Shown here piece after piece: positions 32,410 through 41,352 of a DNA stretch of 64,000 bases. The position numbers were made by a program, and so were the translations under genes. The notes beneath the pieces are model-generated. The model was not told the DNA's origin. It saw nothing but the letters and a program-made list of their open reading frames with translations, and did not search any database. How positions within the stretch are numbered: the first letter of the stretch is position 1; every line of letters begins with the position of its first letter. Source of the DNA: Streptomyces tendae (GTDB lineage: Bacteria > Actinomycetota > Actinomycetes > Streptomycetales > Streptomycetaceae); NCBI RefSeq assembly GCF_014650435.1, contig NZ_BMUY01000005.1, positions 62,001 through 126,000 of the forward strand, read 5' to 3'.

Positions 32410-33321
32410 ATGGACCTGAACGGCAAAGTCGCCGTCGTCACCGGAAGCGGACGCGGGCTGGGACGGGCCTACGCCGAGGCGCTCGCGGCGGCCGGTGCCT
32501 GCGTCGTCGTCAACGACGTGGACGCGGAGGTGGTCGACGCGGCCGTCGCCGCCATCACCGAGGCGGGCGGCAAGGCGGCCGGCGCGGTGGCCGCGGTCGG
32601 CGACAGCGAGGCGGCCGAGCTGCTGACCGAGACGGCGGTACGCGAGTTCGGACGCCTCGACGTCCTCGTCACCAACGCCGGAATCCTGCGCGACCGGGTG
32701 CTGTGGAAGATGACCGACGACGACTTCGACGCCGTGGTCAAGGTGCACCTGCGCGGCACCTTCACCTGCGCCCGCGCCGCCGCGGTGCGGATGCGCGAGC
32801 AGGGCGAGGGCGGCCGCATCGTGCTGATCTCCTCCCCCGCGGGCCAGCGCGGCAACTTCGGGCAGACCAACTACGCCGCCGCCAAGGCAGGCATCGTGGC
32901 GATGGCCCGCACCTGGGCCATGGAGCTGTCCCGCGCGGGCATCACCGTGAACGCGGTCGTGCCCGTCGCGGCCACCGAGATGACCAAGACCGTTCCGGCG
33001 TTCGGGCCGGTCATCGAAGAGGCCGAACGCACCGGCGCCCCGCTCCCCGACTGGCTGCGCAAGGACGAGGGCCTCGGCACCGTGGAGGACGTGGCGAGCC
33101 TCATCACCTTCCTCGCCTCCGACGGCTCCAAGGACGTCACCGGCCAGGCCATCGGCATCGGCGGCGACCGGCTCGCGCTGTGGTCGCACCCCGCGGAGAA
33201 GGCGGTCGCCTTCGCCGACGGCGGCTGGAGCGCCGACACGATCGCCGAGCAGTGGCACGAGGGCGTCGGCGCCGAGCCCGAGACATACGGCATCCCCGCC
33301 CCGAAGGCCCCGGAGGCCTGA
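32410..33321 (+). CDS. SDR-family dehydrogenase, MFE-2/HSD17B4-like
   Basis: A 303-residue short-chain dehydrogenase. The NAD(P) site is VVTGSGRGLGRAYAEAL, with VVVNDVD suggesting NAD preference; NAG is at VLVTNAGIL and the catalytic Ser-Tyr-Lys in LISSPAG and TNYAAAKAG. NDVD and DRVLWKMTDDDFDAVVKVHL are typical of the dehydrogenase half of peroxisomal multifunctional enzyme 2, which oxidises (3R)-hydroxyacyl-CoA. A MaoC hydratase, the partner activity in MFE-2, is encoded three genes on. AAGGAG precedes the ATG. First gene of the MarR-controlled operon. Confidence 0.88.
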   Translation: MDLNGKVAVVTGSGRGLGRAYAEALAAAGACVVVNDVDAEVVDAAVAAITEAGGKAAGAVAAVGDSEAAELLTETAVREFGRLDVLVTNAGILRDRVLWKMTDDDFDAVVKVHLRGTFTCARAAAVRMREQGEGGRIVLISSPAGQRGNFGQTNYAAAKAGIVAMARTWAMELSRAGITVNAVVPVAATEMTKTVPAFGPVIEEAERTGAPLPDWLRKDEGLGTVEDVASLITFLASDGSKDVTGQAIGIGGDRLALWSHPAEKAVAFADGGWSADTIAEQWHEGVGAEPETYGIPAPKAPEA

Positions 33322-33322
33322 G

Positions 33323-34210
33323 ATGAGCGACCAGGCGATCGACGTCGCCGCGCTGACCGCGATCGACGTGCACACCCACGCGGAAATCTCCAAGAGCGGT
33401 CACGGCGCGCTGAGCCCCGAACTCTTCGGCGCCTCCGAGGAGTACTTCAAGGCACACGGCCACCGGCAGCCGTCCATCGACGAGATGGCCGCGTACTACC
33501 GTGAACGGAACATGGCGGCCGTGGTGTTCACCGTGGACGCCGAGCACGCCACCGGACACCCGCGCATCGCCAACGAGGAGGTGGCCGAGAGCTGCGCCGA
33601 ACACGGCGACGTGCTCATCCCGTTCGCCGGCATCGACCCGCACAAGGGCCGGGCGGGAGCGCGCGAGGCCCGCCGCCTGGTCGAGGAACACGGGGTCCGC
33701 GGGTTCAAGTTCCACCCCAGCATCCAGGCGTTCTCCCCCGACGACCGGATGGCGTACCCGCTCTACGAGGCGATCGAGGAACTCGGTGTCCCCGCCCTGT
33801 TCCACACCGGGCAGACCGGTATCGGCGCCGGCGTCCCCGGAGGCGGAGGCATCCGGCTGAAGTACTCCAACCCTATGCTCGTCGACGACGTGGCCGTGGA
33901 CTTCCCCGAACTGCGGATCATCCTGGCCCACCCCTCCTTCCCGTGGCAGGACGAGGCGCTGGCCGTCGCGACGCACAAGCCGCACGTGTACATCGACCTC
34001 TCGGGCTGGTCGCCGAAGTACTTCCCGCCGCAACTCGTGCGGTACGCCAACTCGCTGCTGCAGGACAAGGTGCTCTTCGGCTCGGACTACCCGGTCATCA
34101 CCCCCGACCGGTGGCTCGCCGACTTCGAGAAGCTCGACGTCAAGCCCGAGGTACGGCCGAAGATCCTCAAGGACAACGCCGCCCGGCTGCTCGGCCTGGT
34201 CACGGACTGA
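33323..34210 (+). CDS. amidohydrolase family 2 (ACMSD-like) protein
   Basis: A 295-residue metal-dependent hydrolase or decarboxylase of the amidohydrolase_2 family. Metal-ligand motifs are IDVHTHAE near residue 15, GFKFHPSIQ in the middle, ALFHTGQTG, ILAHPSFPW and the terminal catalytic Asp in LFGSDYPVI. The family includes ACMSD, gamma-resorcylate decarboxylase and 4-oxalomesaconate hydratase, all removing or adding groups on unsaturated carboxylates. It starts 1 base after the SDR stop, so the two are coupled. Its presence suggests a cyclic or unsaturated acid substrate for the operon. Exact reaction unknown. Confidence 0.85.
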   Translation: MSDQAIDVAALTAIDVHTHAEISKSGHGALSPELFGASEEYFKAHGHRQPSIDEMAAYYRERNMAAVVFTVDAEHATGHPRIANEEVAESCAEHGDVLIPFAGIDPHKGRAGAREARRLVEEHGVRGFKFHPSIQAFSPDDRMAYPLYEAIEELGVPALFHTGQTGIGAGVPGGGGIRLKYSNPMLVDDVAVDFPELRIILAHPSFPWQDEALAVATHKPHVYIDLSGWSPKYFPPQLVRYANSLLQDKVLFGSDYPVITPDRWLADFEKLDVKPEVRPKILKDNAARLLGLVTD

Positions 34211-34247
34211 AAGCCAACGATTCTGAAGCCTGCACAAGGAGGGCGCC

Positions 34248-35786
34248 GTGCTGAACCAAGGCATCGGTTCCTGGCCCGCACGCCGGGCCCGCAAGACACC
34301 TGAGCGCACGGCGATCGTGCACCAGGACACGGAGCTGACCTACCGGGAGCTGTACGAGCGTGTCCTGCGGCTGGCCCACGCCCTGCGCTCACTCGGGGTG
34401 GACCGCGGGGACCGGGTCGCGTACCTCGGTCCCAACCATCCGTCGTTCCTGGAGACGCTGTTCGCGGCCGGGGTGCTCGGCGCGATCTTCGTGCCCCTCA
34501 ACAGCCGGCTGACCGCACCGGAGCTGACGTACCAGCTCACCGACTCCGGCAGCACCGTCCTGGTGCACAGCGCCGGGCACACCGCGACGGCGGCGCAGGC
34601 ATCGGCAGGTGCGGACGGTGCGGTCCGGCACCGCATCACCCTCGGCGCGGCCGGGGAGGGCGCCCTCGGTTACGAGGAACTGCTCGCCAACGGCGGCACC
34701 GGAGGACTGGACGAGGCCGTCGCCCCGGACGACCCGTGCATCATCATGTACACCTCCGGGACGACGGGACGCCCCAAGGGGGCCGTGCTCACCCACGCCA
34801 ACATCACGTGGAACAGCGTCAACGTCCTCGTCGACACCGAACTCGGCGGCGACGAGGTGACGTTGGTCGTCGCCCCGCTCTTCCACACCGCCGGACTGGG
34901 CATGACCTGTCTGCCGACCCTCCTCAAGGGCGGTCGCGTGGTGCTGCTGGAGAGCTTCGAGGCGGCACAGGTTCTCGACGTCATCGAGCACCGACGGGTG
35001 ACGTACATGTTCGGCGTCCCGACCATGTACGACGCGATGGCCGCGCAGCCGCGCTGGGCCGAGGCCGACCTTTCCAGCCTGCGCTCGCTGAACTGCGGCG
35101 GGGCGCCGGTGCCGACGCGCACCATCGAGACCTACCTGGCGCGCGGCCTTACCTTCAGCCAGGGGTACGGCATGACCGAGGCCTCCCCCGGCGTGCTCTT
35201 CCTGGACCGGGAGCAGTCGTCCGCGAAGGCCGGGTCCGCCGGGGTGCCGCACTTCTTCACCGACACCCGCATCGCCCTGCCCGACGGACGTGACGCCGAT
35301 CCCGGGGAGCGTGGCGAGGTCCTCGTGCAGGGCCCGAACGTCATGCGCGCCTACTGGCGCCGGCCCGAGGAAACCGCGGCGGCCTTCACCGACGACGGCT
35401 GGCTGCGCACCGGCGACGTCGCGCGGACGGACGACGACGGGTACGCCTACATCGTCGACCGGGTCAAGGACATGTTCGTCTCCGGCGGGGAGAACGTGTA
35501 CCCGGCCGAGGTGGAGGACGCGCTACTGGGCCATCCTTCGGTGGCCGAGTGCGCGGTCGTCGGGGTGCCGGACGCCGTGTGGGGCGAGGTCGGCCACGCG
35601 GTCGTGGTCCTGGCCGGCGGGGCCAGGGCCGACGCCTCCGAAATCCTCGCGCACCTGCGGGGCCGACTCGCCAAGTACAAGATCCCCAAGACCGTCGTCT
35701 TCGCTCCCGGGCTGCCCCGCACGGCCTCGGGGAAGATCGTCAAAACCGCCGTGCGCGAGACCTACGCGCCCCGGCGCACCACCTGA
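34248..35786 (+). CDS. acyl-CoA synthetase (AMP-forming)
   Basis: A 512-residue ANL-superfamily ligase that activates a carboxylic acid with ATP and CoA. Motifs are the P-loop MYTSGTTGRPKGAVLTH (about 165-181), the acid-pocket GYGMTEASP, the hinge GWLRTGDVARTDDDGYAYIV, DRVKDMFVSGGENVYPAEVE, and the C-terminal lysine in LPRTASGKIVK. The class is FadD/long-chain or aryl-acid; pocket residues do not decide. GTG start with AAGGAGG seven bases upstream, a very strong ribosome site. It would load the acid that the MaoC hydratase and SDR then process. Confidence 0.92.
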   Translation: MLNQGIGSWPARRARKTPERTAIVHQDTELTYRELYERVLRLAHALRSLGVDRGDRVAYLGPNHPSFLETLFAAGVLGAIFVPLNSRLTAPELTYQLTDSGSTVLVHSAGHTATAAQASAGADGAVRHRITLGAAGEGALGYEELLANGGTGGLDEAVAPDDPCIIMYTSGTTGRPKGAVLTHANITWNSVNVLVDTELGGDEVTLVVAPLFHTAGLGMTCLPTLLKGGRVVLLESFEAAQVLDVIEHRRVTYMFGVPTMYDAMAAQPRWAEADLSSLRSLNCGGAPVPTRTIETYLARGLTFSQGYGMTEASPGVLFLDREQSSAKAGSAGVPHFFTDTRIALPDGRDADPGERGEVLVQGPNVMRAYWRRPEETAAAFTDDGWLRTGDVARTDDDGYAYIVDRVKDMFVSGGENVYPAEVEDALLGHPSVAECAVVGVPDAVWGEVGHAVVVLAGGARADASEILAHLRGRLAKYKIPKTVVFAPGLPRTASGKIVKTAVRETYAPRRTT

Positions 35787-35841
35787 CACCCGTCACCCGA
35801 CACCTGACGTTTGACACTCGGCACTTGAAAGGCAGCGTTCC

Positions 35842-36303
35842 ATGACGACCACCACCGCCCAGGGCCTCAACGGCCTCATCGCCCTCGCCGGCCGCGACCT
35901 CGGCCGTACCGACTGGCTGGAGATCACGCAGGAGCGGGTGAACACCTTCGCCGACGCCACTGACGACCACCAATGGATCCACACCGACCCGGAGCGCGCC
36001 AAGAGCGGCCCGTTCGGCGGCCCCATCGCCCACGGCTACCTCACGCTCTCCCTCGTCATCCCGCTCTTCAGTGACCTGCTGGAGATCCAGGACGTCTCGA
36101 TGAGCGTCAACTACGGCCTGGAGAAGGTCCGCTTCCCGAGCCCGGTACCGGTCGGCTCCAGGATCCGGCTCCACGGCACGGTCGAGGAGGTCAAGGAGGT
36201 CAAGGGCAACGGCGTGCAGATGCAGCTGACCTTCACGGTCGAGGTCGAGGGCAATGCCAAGCCCGCGTGTGTGGCGGAGGCCGTGTACCGGCACTACGCC
36301 TGA
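35842..36303 (+). CDS. MaoC family (R)-enoyl-CoA hydratase-like protein
   Basis: A 153-residue hot-dog-fold MaoC protein. The catalytic pattern is intact: FADATDDHQWIHTDPERAKS with Asp and His, then GPFGGPIAHGYLTLSL. The strand VNYGLEKVRFPSPVPVGSRI is typical of the NodN-like branch, which hydrates trans-2-enoyl-CoA to (3R)-hydroxyacyl-CoA. With the SDR and ligase of the same operon it gives a split MFE-2-type beta-oxidation step. AAAGGCAG precedes the ATG. The 55-base gap before it contains degenerate GACAC/TGAC repeats but no clear promoter. Confidence 0.9.
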   Translation: MTTTTAQGLNGLIALAGRDLGRTDWLEITQERVNTFADATDDHQWIHTDPERAKSGPFGGPIAHGYLTLSLVIPLFSDLLEIQDVSMSVNYGLEKVRFPSPVPVGSRIRLHGTVEEVKEVKGNGVQMQLTFTVEVEGNAKPACVAEAVYRHYA

Positions 36304-36539
36304 GTGCCCGGTAGGACCCCTTGGCCGCAAGATCAGAGGCACGCAAGTGACCTTCCATCAGCAGACGACGACTTCGAGTCGACCAATCCCCAGATGCCAG
36401 GTCCCGCGAGCCGGCATGGTGGCCGCGCGCATAGCCGACCCTCGAACTATGTTGCCCCGCCACATGTGCGCCTGACCTGCGGGGTTTCTACGGTGTGGCG
36501 ACACCCAACGTCCCCGCAGATCCCCAGGAAGTGGTGCCG

Positions 36540-37946
36540 ATGTCGTCGCCCGCAACCGCTCCACCAGCCCCGAACAACCTCAAGCGCATCGTCGCCGCGT
36601 CCCTCATCGGCACCACCATCGAGTGGTACGACTTCTTCCTCTACGGCTCCGCCGCCGCGCTCGTGTTCAACGAGTTGTTCTTCCCGGACTCCGACCCGCT
36701 GGTCGGCACGCTGCTGTCGTTCCTGACCTATGCCGTCGGGTTCGCCGCGCGGCCGGTCGGGGCCCTGGTGTTCGGGCACTACGGTGACCGGCTCGGGCGC
36801 AAGAAGCTGCTGGTGCTGAGCCTGTTGATGATGGGCGGGGCGACGTTCGCGATCGGGCTGCTCCCCACCCATGCGACCGTCGGCACGGCCGCTCCCGTGC
36901 TGCTGACCGTGCTGCGGCTGGTCCAGGGTTTCGCCCTCGGCGGTGAGTGGGGCGGGGCCGTGCTGCTGGTGTCGGAGCACGGGGACGCGCGGCGGCGCGG
37001 GTTCTGGGCGTCGTGGCCCCAGACCGGGGCGCCGGCCGGGCAACTGCTCGCGACCGGTGTGCTGTCGCTGCTGACCGCCGTGCTGTCGGACGCCGCGTTC
37101 AACAGCTGGGGCTGGCGGATCCCGTTCCTGCTCTCCGGGGTCCTGGTCATGGTCGGTTTGTGGATTCGTCTGTCTGTCGATGAATCACCGGTCTTCAAAC
37201 AGGCGTTGGCGCAGGCGGAGTCGCGGAAGGCGAAGGCCGAGCCGCTCCCGCTGGTCGCCGTGGTGCGGTACCACTGGCGCGACGTGCTGATCGCCATGGG
37301 CGCGCGGATGGCGGAGAACATCAGTTACTACGTCATCACGGCCTTCATCCTCGTCTACGCCACGTCTGCGGCCGACGTGTCCAAGCAGACCGCGCTCAAC
37401 GCGGTGCTGATCGCGTCGGCCGTGCACTTCGCGGTCATCCCGGCGTGGGGCGCGCTGTCGGACCGGATCGGCCGGCGCCCGGTGTACCTGCTGGGCGCGG
37501 CCGGCGTCGGGCTGTGGATGTTCCCGTTCTTCATGCTGATCGACTCCGGCGACTTCGGCAGTCTGCTGCTCGCGGTGACCGTGGGACTGGTGCTGCACGG
37601 CGCCATGTACGCGCCCCAGGCGGCCTTCTTCTCCGAGATGTTCGCGACCCGGATGCGTTATTCGGGGGCGTCGATCGGCGCCCAGTTCGCCTCCGTGGCG
37701 GCGGGTGCGCCGGCGCCGCTGATCGCCACCGCGCTGCTGTCCGAGTACGACAGCTCGACGCCGATCTCCCTGTATGTCATCGCCTCGGTCGTACTGACGC
37801 TGATCGCCGTGGGCGTGGCCCGTGAGACCCGGCACCGGGATCTCGCGGAGGTCGACCCCGTTCCCGGTGACGGAGACGGAGACGAAGACGGAGACGGGAG
37901 CGGTTCGGTGGCCGACTCCCGTGCGCAGCGGGCGCGCACCGTCTGA
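36540..37946 (+). CDS. MHS-family MFS transporter
   Basis: A 468-residue metabolite:H+ symporter with 12 helices. TTIEWYDFFLYGSAAALVF opens helix 1, GHYGDRLGRKKLLVLSLLMM is the loop-2 signature, and QGFALGGEWGGAVLLVSEHG is the helix-4 signature typical of MHS importers of dicarboxylates, 3-hydroxybutyrate or aromatic acids. The C-terminus carries a GDGDGDEDGDGSGS tail encoded by near-perfect GACGGA repeats. AGGAAG favours the chosen ATG over a GTG 15 codons upstream. It converges on the GAF-PucR gene. The neighbouring 3-hydroxybutyrate dehydrogenase gene suggests the substrate, but this is inference. Confidence 0.87.
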   Translation: MSSPATAPPAPNNLKRIVAASLIGTTIEWYDFFLYGSAAALVFNELFFPDSDPLVGTLLSFLTYAVGFAARPVGALVFGHYGDRLGRKKLLVLSLLMMGGATFAIGLLPTHATVGTAAPVLLTVLRLVQGFALGGEWGGAVLLVSEHGDARRRGFWASWPQTGAPAGQLLATGVLSLLTAVLSDAAFNSWGWRIPFLLSGVLVMVGLWIRLSVDESPVFKQALAQAESRKAKAEPLPLVAVVRYHWRDVLIAMGARMAENISYYVITAFILVYATSAADVSKQTALNAVLIASAVHFAVIPAWGALSDRIGRRPVYLLGAAGVGLWMFPFFMLIDSGDFGSLLLAVTVGLVLHGAMYAPQAAFFSEMFATRMRYSGASIGAQFASVAAGAPAPLIATALLSEYDSSTPISLYVIASVVLTLIAVGVARETRHRDLAEVDPVPGDGDGDEDGDGSGSVADSRAQRARTV

Positions 37947-37962
37947 GCCGCCCGGTCTCCGG

Positions 37963-37988
37963 CCCCCGTACGCCGGTGCGTGCGGGGG
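37963..37988. terminator. bidirectional terminator hairpin
   Basis: CCCCCGTACGC and GCGTGCGGGGG pair over 11 positions, one as a G-T wobble, around CGGT. It fills the gap between two convergent genes and touches the stop codon of the PucR gene. Confidence 0.8.
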
Positions 37989-39899
37989 TCAGCGCCGTGT
38001 CGGGGCCGACAACCGGTGCAGCTTCAGGGCCAGTTGTATCTCCAGCGCACGCTCGGGGCTCTGCCAGTCCTCGCCCAGGAGCCGGCCGACGCGCTCCAGG
38101 CGCTGGGCGACGGTGTTCACATGGACGTGCAGGGCCTCCTTCGTGCGGGCCGGGCTCATCCCGCAGGAGAAGTACGCGTCGAGGGTACGCACGAGTTCCG
38201 TGCCGCGCCGCTCGTCGTAGGCGACGACCTGGCCGATGGTGCGCTCGACGAACCCGGGCACGTTCTGGTCTCCGGCCAGCAGCAGGCCCAGGAAGCCGAA
38301 GTCCTCGGCCGCCGCGCCGTCCCCGCACCGGCCCAGCAGACGCAGGGCGTCCAGACAGCGTCCTGCCTCGGTGTGGGCGGCGGCCACGGCGTCGGGGCGG
38401 GCGGCGAGGTCCCGCACGGGGGCGGAGGCGCCGACGGTGACGGCCTCGTGGACCGCCCGGCCCAGGTGCCGGGCGGTGCGGCGGGCCAGGTCGGTGGCCT
38501 CGTCCCCGTCCTCCAGCGGCAGCAGCAGTACGGTGCCGCCGTCCCGGGCAGCGGCCAGGCCGTGCCGGGTCGCGGCGAGGTGGGAGGCGGCGGCCCACAG
38601 GCGCCGGCGCGCGACCGCCTCCTGGTCGGCGTCGGCCGCGGTGGCGTCGAGGCGGGCGACGAGGACGACATGGGCGGCGGAAAGGTCGGCGTGCAGCCGT
38701 CGGGCCCGGTCGTCGAGCAGGCGCGGATCGCGGTCCCGGGCGTCGAGCAGGTCGTCGAGGAGCTCGCCGCGGACGCGCTGCTCGGCCTCGGCGGCGGAGC
38801 GGCGGGCCAGCAGCAGCAGGGAGGTGACCATCGCGGCGCGTTCCAGGGTGAGCTGGTCGACGGGGTCGAGGCCGGGGTGGCCGCGCAGGACGAGGGCGCC
38901 GAACAGCTCGTCGCCCGCGGCGACGGCGGCGATCCAGTCGTCCTTGTGCCGCACCACGTGTCCGTCGGCGCGGGACGCCTCCAGCGCGTACTCCGGTGCC
39001 GCGGCGGCGTCGGTGAACTCCACGGTGCCGTCCAGGACCTGCGAGACGGCGGCGGCCACGTCGTGCACCCCGCCGCCGCGCAGGACGAGCTCGGCGAGCC
39101 GGTCGTGGACGTCGGAGGCGCGCTCGATGACGCCGCTGCGGTCCCGGATGATCTCGTTGGCCCGTTCCAGGCCGGCGAGGGCGGAGCGGGTCTCGGCGAG
39201 CAGGTTCGCGGTGTCGATGGCGGCGGACGCGAGGGCGGCGAAGGAGCCGAGCAGGGCGATCTGCTCGCGTTCGAAGACCCTGGCCCGCCGGTCGGCGGCG
39301 AAGAGCACGCCGATGACGTGGTGGCCCAGCATGAGGGGTACGCCGAGGATGGCGACCAGGCCCTCGTCGCGCACGCCCGCGTCGATGGTGCCGGTGTGCT
39401 GGAAGCGGGCGTCCTTGAAGTAGTCGTCGGTGACGTAGGGGCGGGCGGTCTGGGCGACCAGGCCGCCGAGGCCCTCCCCCATGCCGAGCCGCAGTTGCTG
39501 GAAGCGGGCGGCGACCGACCCCTCGGTGACCCGCATGTAGGTGTCACCGCGCTCCGGGTCGTGGAGGCTGAGGTAGGCGACGTCGGTGCCGAGCAGGGAG
39601 CGGGCCCGCTGCACGATCGCCCGCAGTACGGCGTCCAGGTCACGCAGTCCGGCGAGGTCGTGGGCGGTCTCGAACAGCGCGGACAGCTCGGCCTCGCGCC
39701 TGCGTCGGCCCTCCAGCTCCGAGCGCACCCGCAGCGCGAGGTGCTTGGCCCGTTCGAGCGCGTCGATCCGATCGGCCGGTCCGCCCTCGGCACGGGCGAG
39801 CAGCACGGGCTGCTCGTAGGCGTCGGCGGAGGCGCCGCGGGCCAGCAGCTCCAGGAACGGCGTCTCGGCGGACTGCGCATGATCGCGGGACATGCTCAC
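37989..39899 (-). CDS. GAF-domain PucR/CdaR-type transcriptional regulator
   Basis: A 636-residue regulator. A GAF-type sensor spans about residues 70-220: ALFETAHDLAGLRDLDAVLR, then VAYLSLHDPERGDTYMRV. A coiled segment and a variable middle follow. The C-terminal PucR HTH (about 570-615) reads LDAYFSCGMSPARTKEALHV and HVNTVAQRLERVGRLLG. The GTG start has GGGGAA just upstream; an ATG 4 codons earlier has none. Proteins of this layout regulate carboxylic-acid catabolism, often 3-hydroxybutyrate or poly-3-hydroxybutyrate genes. Here the 3-hydroxybutyrate dehydrogenase gene lies 50 bases upstream in the same direction, probably in one transcript or under its control. Confidence 0.88.
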   Translation of the reverse strand: MSMSRDHAQSAETPFLELLARGASADAYEQPVLLARAEGGPADRIDALERAKHLALRVRSELEGRRRREAELSALFETAHDLAGLRDLDAVLRAIVQRARSLLGTDVAYLSLHDPERGDTYMRVTEGSVAARFQQLRLGMGEGLGGLVAQTARPYVTDDYFKDARFQHTGTIDAGVRDEGLVAILGVPLMLGHHVIGVLFAADRRARVFEREQIALLGSFAALASAAIDTANLLAETRSALAGLERANEIIRDRSGVIERASDVHDRLAELVLRGGGVHDVAAAVSQVLDGTVEFTDAAAAPEYALEASRADGHVVRHKDDWIAAVAAGDELFGALVLRGHPGLDPVDQLTLERAAMVTSLLLLARRSAAEAEQRVRGELLDDLLDARDRDPRLLDDRARRLHADLSAAHVVLVARLDATAADADQEAVARRRLWAAASHLAATRHGLAAARDGGTVLLLPLEDGDEATDLARRTARHLGRAVHEAVTVGASAPVRDLAARPDAVAAAHTEAGRCLDALRLLGRCGDGAAAEDFGFLGLLLAGDQNVPGFVERTIGQVVAYDERRGTELVRTLDAYFSCGMSPARTKEALHVHVNTVAQRLERVGRLLGEDWQSPERALEIQLALKLHRLSAPTRR

Positions 39900-39949
39900 A
39901 GGATTCCCCATCACCCGTCCGTCCCGGCAGCCCTGTGGAAAACCCCGGC

Positions 39950-40750
39950 TCAGTGCGCGGTCCAGCCGCCGTCCAGGACGAGTGAGGTGCCCGTGAAGCT
40001 GGCCGCGTGCGGGCCGCACAGGTACGCCACCGCTTCGGCGACCTCGTCGGGTTCGATCAGCCGCCGTACGGCGCTGTCCCGCAGCAGTACGTCGGAAAGC
40101 ACCTGCTCCTCGGGGACCCCGTGCGCCCGGGCCTGGTCGGCGATCTGCCGCTCCACCAGCGGGGTGCGGACGTAGGCGGGGTTCACGCAGTTGGAGGTGA
40201 CGCCGTGGGCGGCGCCTTCGAGGGCGGCCGTCTTGGACAGGCCCTCCAGACCGTGCTTGGCGGAGACGTAGGCCGCCTTGTAGGCCGAGGCGCGCAGGCC
40301 GTGGACGGAGGAGATGTTGACGATGCGGCCCCAGCCCTGCCCGTACATGTGGGGCAGCGCGCCGCGGATCAGCCGGAAGGGGGCCTCCAGCATCACGGTG
40401 AGCACGGTGTGGAAGACGTCCGGCGGAAACTCCTCCAGGGGCCGCACCAACTGCAGCCCGGCGTTGTTCACGAGGACGTCGGTGCCGGCCGCGGCGCGTT
40501 CGGCGGCGTCCAGGTCGGTCAGGTCGAGGACCTGCGGCTCGACACTGCCCGCGAGGTCCCCGCAGCTTCCGGCGAGCGCCTCGAGACCGGCGGCGTCCCG
40601 GTCGATCGCTCTGACCTCGGCCCCGGCGGCGGCCAGCCGCAGCGCGCAGGCGCGGCCAATGCCGCCGGCGGCGCCGGTGACGAGGGCGGTGCGGCCGTGG
40701 AGGTCGAGCGAGGCGGCGTGGGGGGCCTGGAGGACGCTGGGCGAGGTCAT
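39950..40750 (-). CDS. 3-hydroxybutyrate dehydrogenase (SDR)
   Basis: A 266-residue short-chain dehydrogenase. ALVTGAAGGIGRACALRL is the cofactor loop, DVLVNNAGLQLVRPLEEFP and ISSVHGLRASAYKAAYVSAK (Ser, Tyr and Lys catalytic) closely follow the D-3-hydroxybutyrate dehydrogenase pattern, and SNCVNPAYVRTPLVERQI is a further family mark. It oxidises (R)-3-hydroxybutyrate to acetoacetate with NAD in the cytosol, either from poly-3-hydroxybutyrate or from outside. The neighbouring MHS transporter and GAF-PucR regulator make a compact uptake-and-use group. Confidence 0.9.
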   Translation of the reverse strand: MTSPSVLQAPHAASLDLHGRTALVTGAAGGIGRACALRLAAAGAEVRAIDRDAAGLEALAGSCGDLAGSVEPQVLDLTDLDAAERAAAGTDVLVNNAGLQLVRPLEEFPPDVFHTVLTVMLEAPFRLIRGALPHMYGQGWGRIVNISSVHGLRASAYKAAYVSAKHGLEGLSKTAALEGAAHGVTSNCVNPAYVRTPLVERQIADQARAHGVPEEQVLSDVLLRDSAVRRLIEPDEVAEAVAYLCGPHAASFTGTSLVLDGGWTAH

Positions 40751-40804
40751 GTCCCGACCCTAGGCAGCGCCCACCCCGTCCCCCATGTGGGCACGCCCCA
40801 TACT

Positions 40805-41284
40805 TCAGACGGAACCAGTGGGTTCGAACCATGTGGGGGCGTCGGACATGGCCTGCTTGACCCTGGTCTGCCCGAACTCCTTGATGTCCGGCAGCGCGTC
40901 CACCGCGAACCAGCCCACCTCCAGCGACTCGTCGTCGTTGACCCGGGCCTCGCCGCCCACGGCCCGACAGCGGAAGGTGATGTCCATGAACTGGCAGACG
41001 TCACCGTTGTCGTAGGTGACCGGCTGCAGCGCCTGCACGAGGACCAGCCGCTCGACGACGCACTGGACGGCGGTCTCCTCCTCGACCTCGCGCACGGCAC
41101 AGGCCGCGGGCTGCTCCCCCGGCTCCGGGATGCCACCGATCAACGACCAGCGCCCGTTGTCGGACCGTCGGCCGAGCAGCACTCTGCCCTCGTCGTCGAA
41201 GACGACGGCGGTGACTCCGGGGAGCCACAGGAGCTGGTGTCCGGCCGAGGCGCGCAGGTCGCGGATGAAATCGGGAGTAGCCAT
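40805..41284 (-). CDS. Nudix hydrolase
   Basis: A 159-residue Nudix protein. The Nudix box GGIPEPGEQPAACAVREVEE continues ETAV; the metal glutamates of REVEEE are intact, while the usual Gly near the end of the box is Ala. GVTAVVFDDEGRVLLGRRSD before it is the standard strand. It hydrolyses a nucleoside diphosphate linked to some group; WSLIGGIPEPGE resembles ADP-ribose/NADH-type clan members common in Streptomyces. It stands as a single gene between the dehydrogenase and lnt genes. Confidence 0.9.
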   Translation of the reverse strand: MATPDFIRDLRASAGHQLLWLPGVTAVVFDDEGRVLLGRRSDNGRWSLIGGIPEPGEQPAACAVREVEEETAVQCVVERLVLVQALQPVTYDNGDVCQFMDITFRCRAVGGEARVNDDESLEVGWFAVDALPDIKEFGQTRVKQAMSDAPTWFEPTGSV

Positions 41285-41352
41285 GGGCCCGACCCTAACG
41301 GGACGGGTGGGCCGCTCCCGCCGATGTCACGGGGCGTGCGGCGGGCGTACGG

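Noticed and set aside
34140..35160. Possible TTA codons such as in GCCTTACC
   Set aside because: They read CTT-ACC or GGT-TAC in the real frame and so are not bldA codons.
35787..35841. GACACC/TGACAC near-repeats before the MaoC gene
   Set aside because: Too degenerate and short to be called a repeat array or an operator.
36304..36539. Small open frames between the MaoC and MHS transporter genes
   Set aside because: No ribosome site, odd residue use and no match; treated as a 236-base promoter-containing gap.
37866..37912. GACGGA hexamer repeats
   Set aside because: They encode the acidic Gly-Asp tail of the transporter in frame; noted there and not listed as a separate repeat element.
37980..40175. 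731-codon plus-strand open frame
   Set aside because: Antisense to the GAF-PucR regulator and the dehydrogenase; those readings have clear domains, this one has none.
40823..40842. GGGTTCGAACC, resembling a tRNA T-arm
   Set aside because: It lies inside the 3' end of the Nudix coding region, and no acceptor, D or anticodon arm can be built around it.
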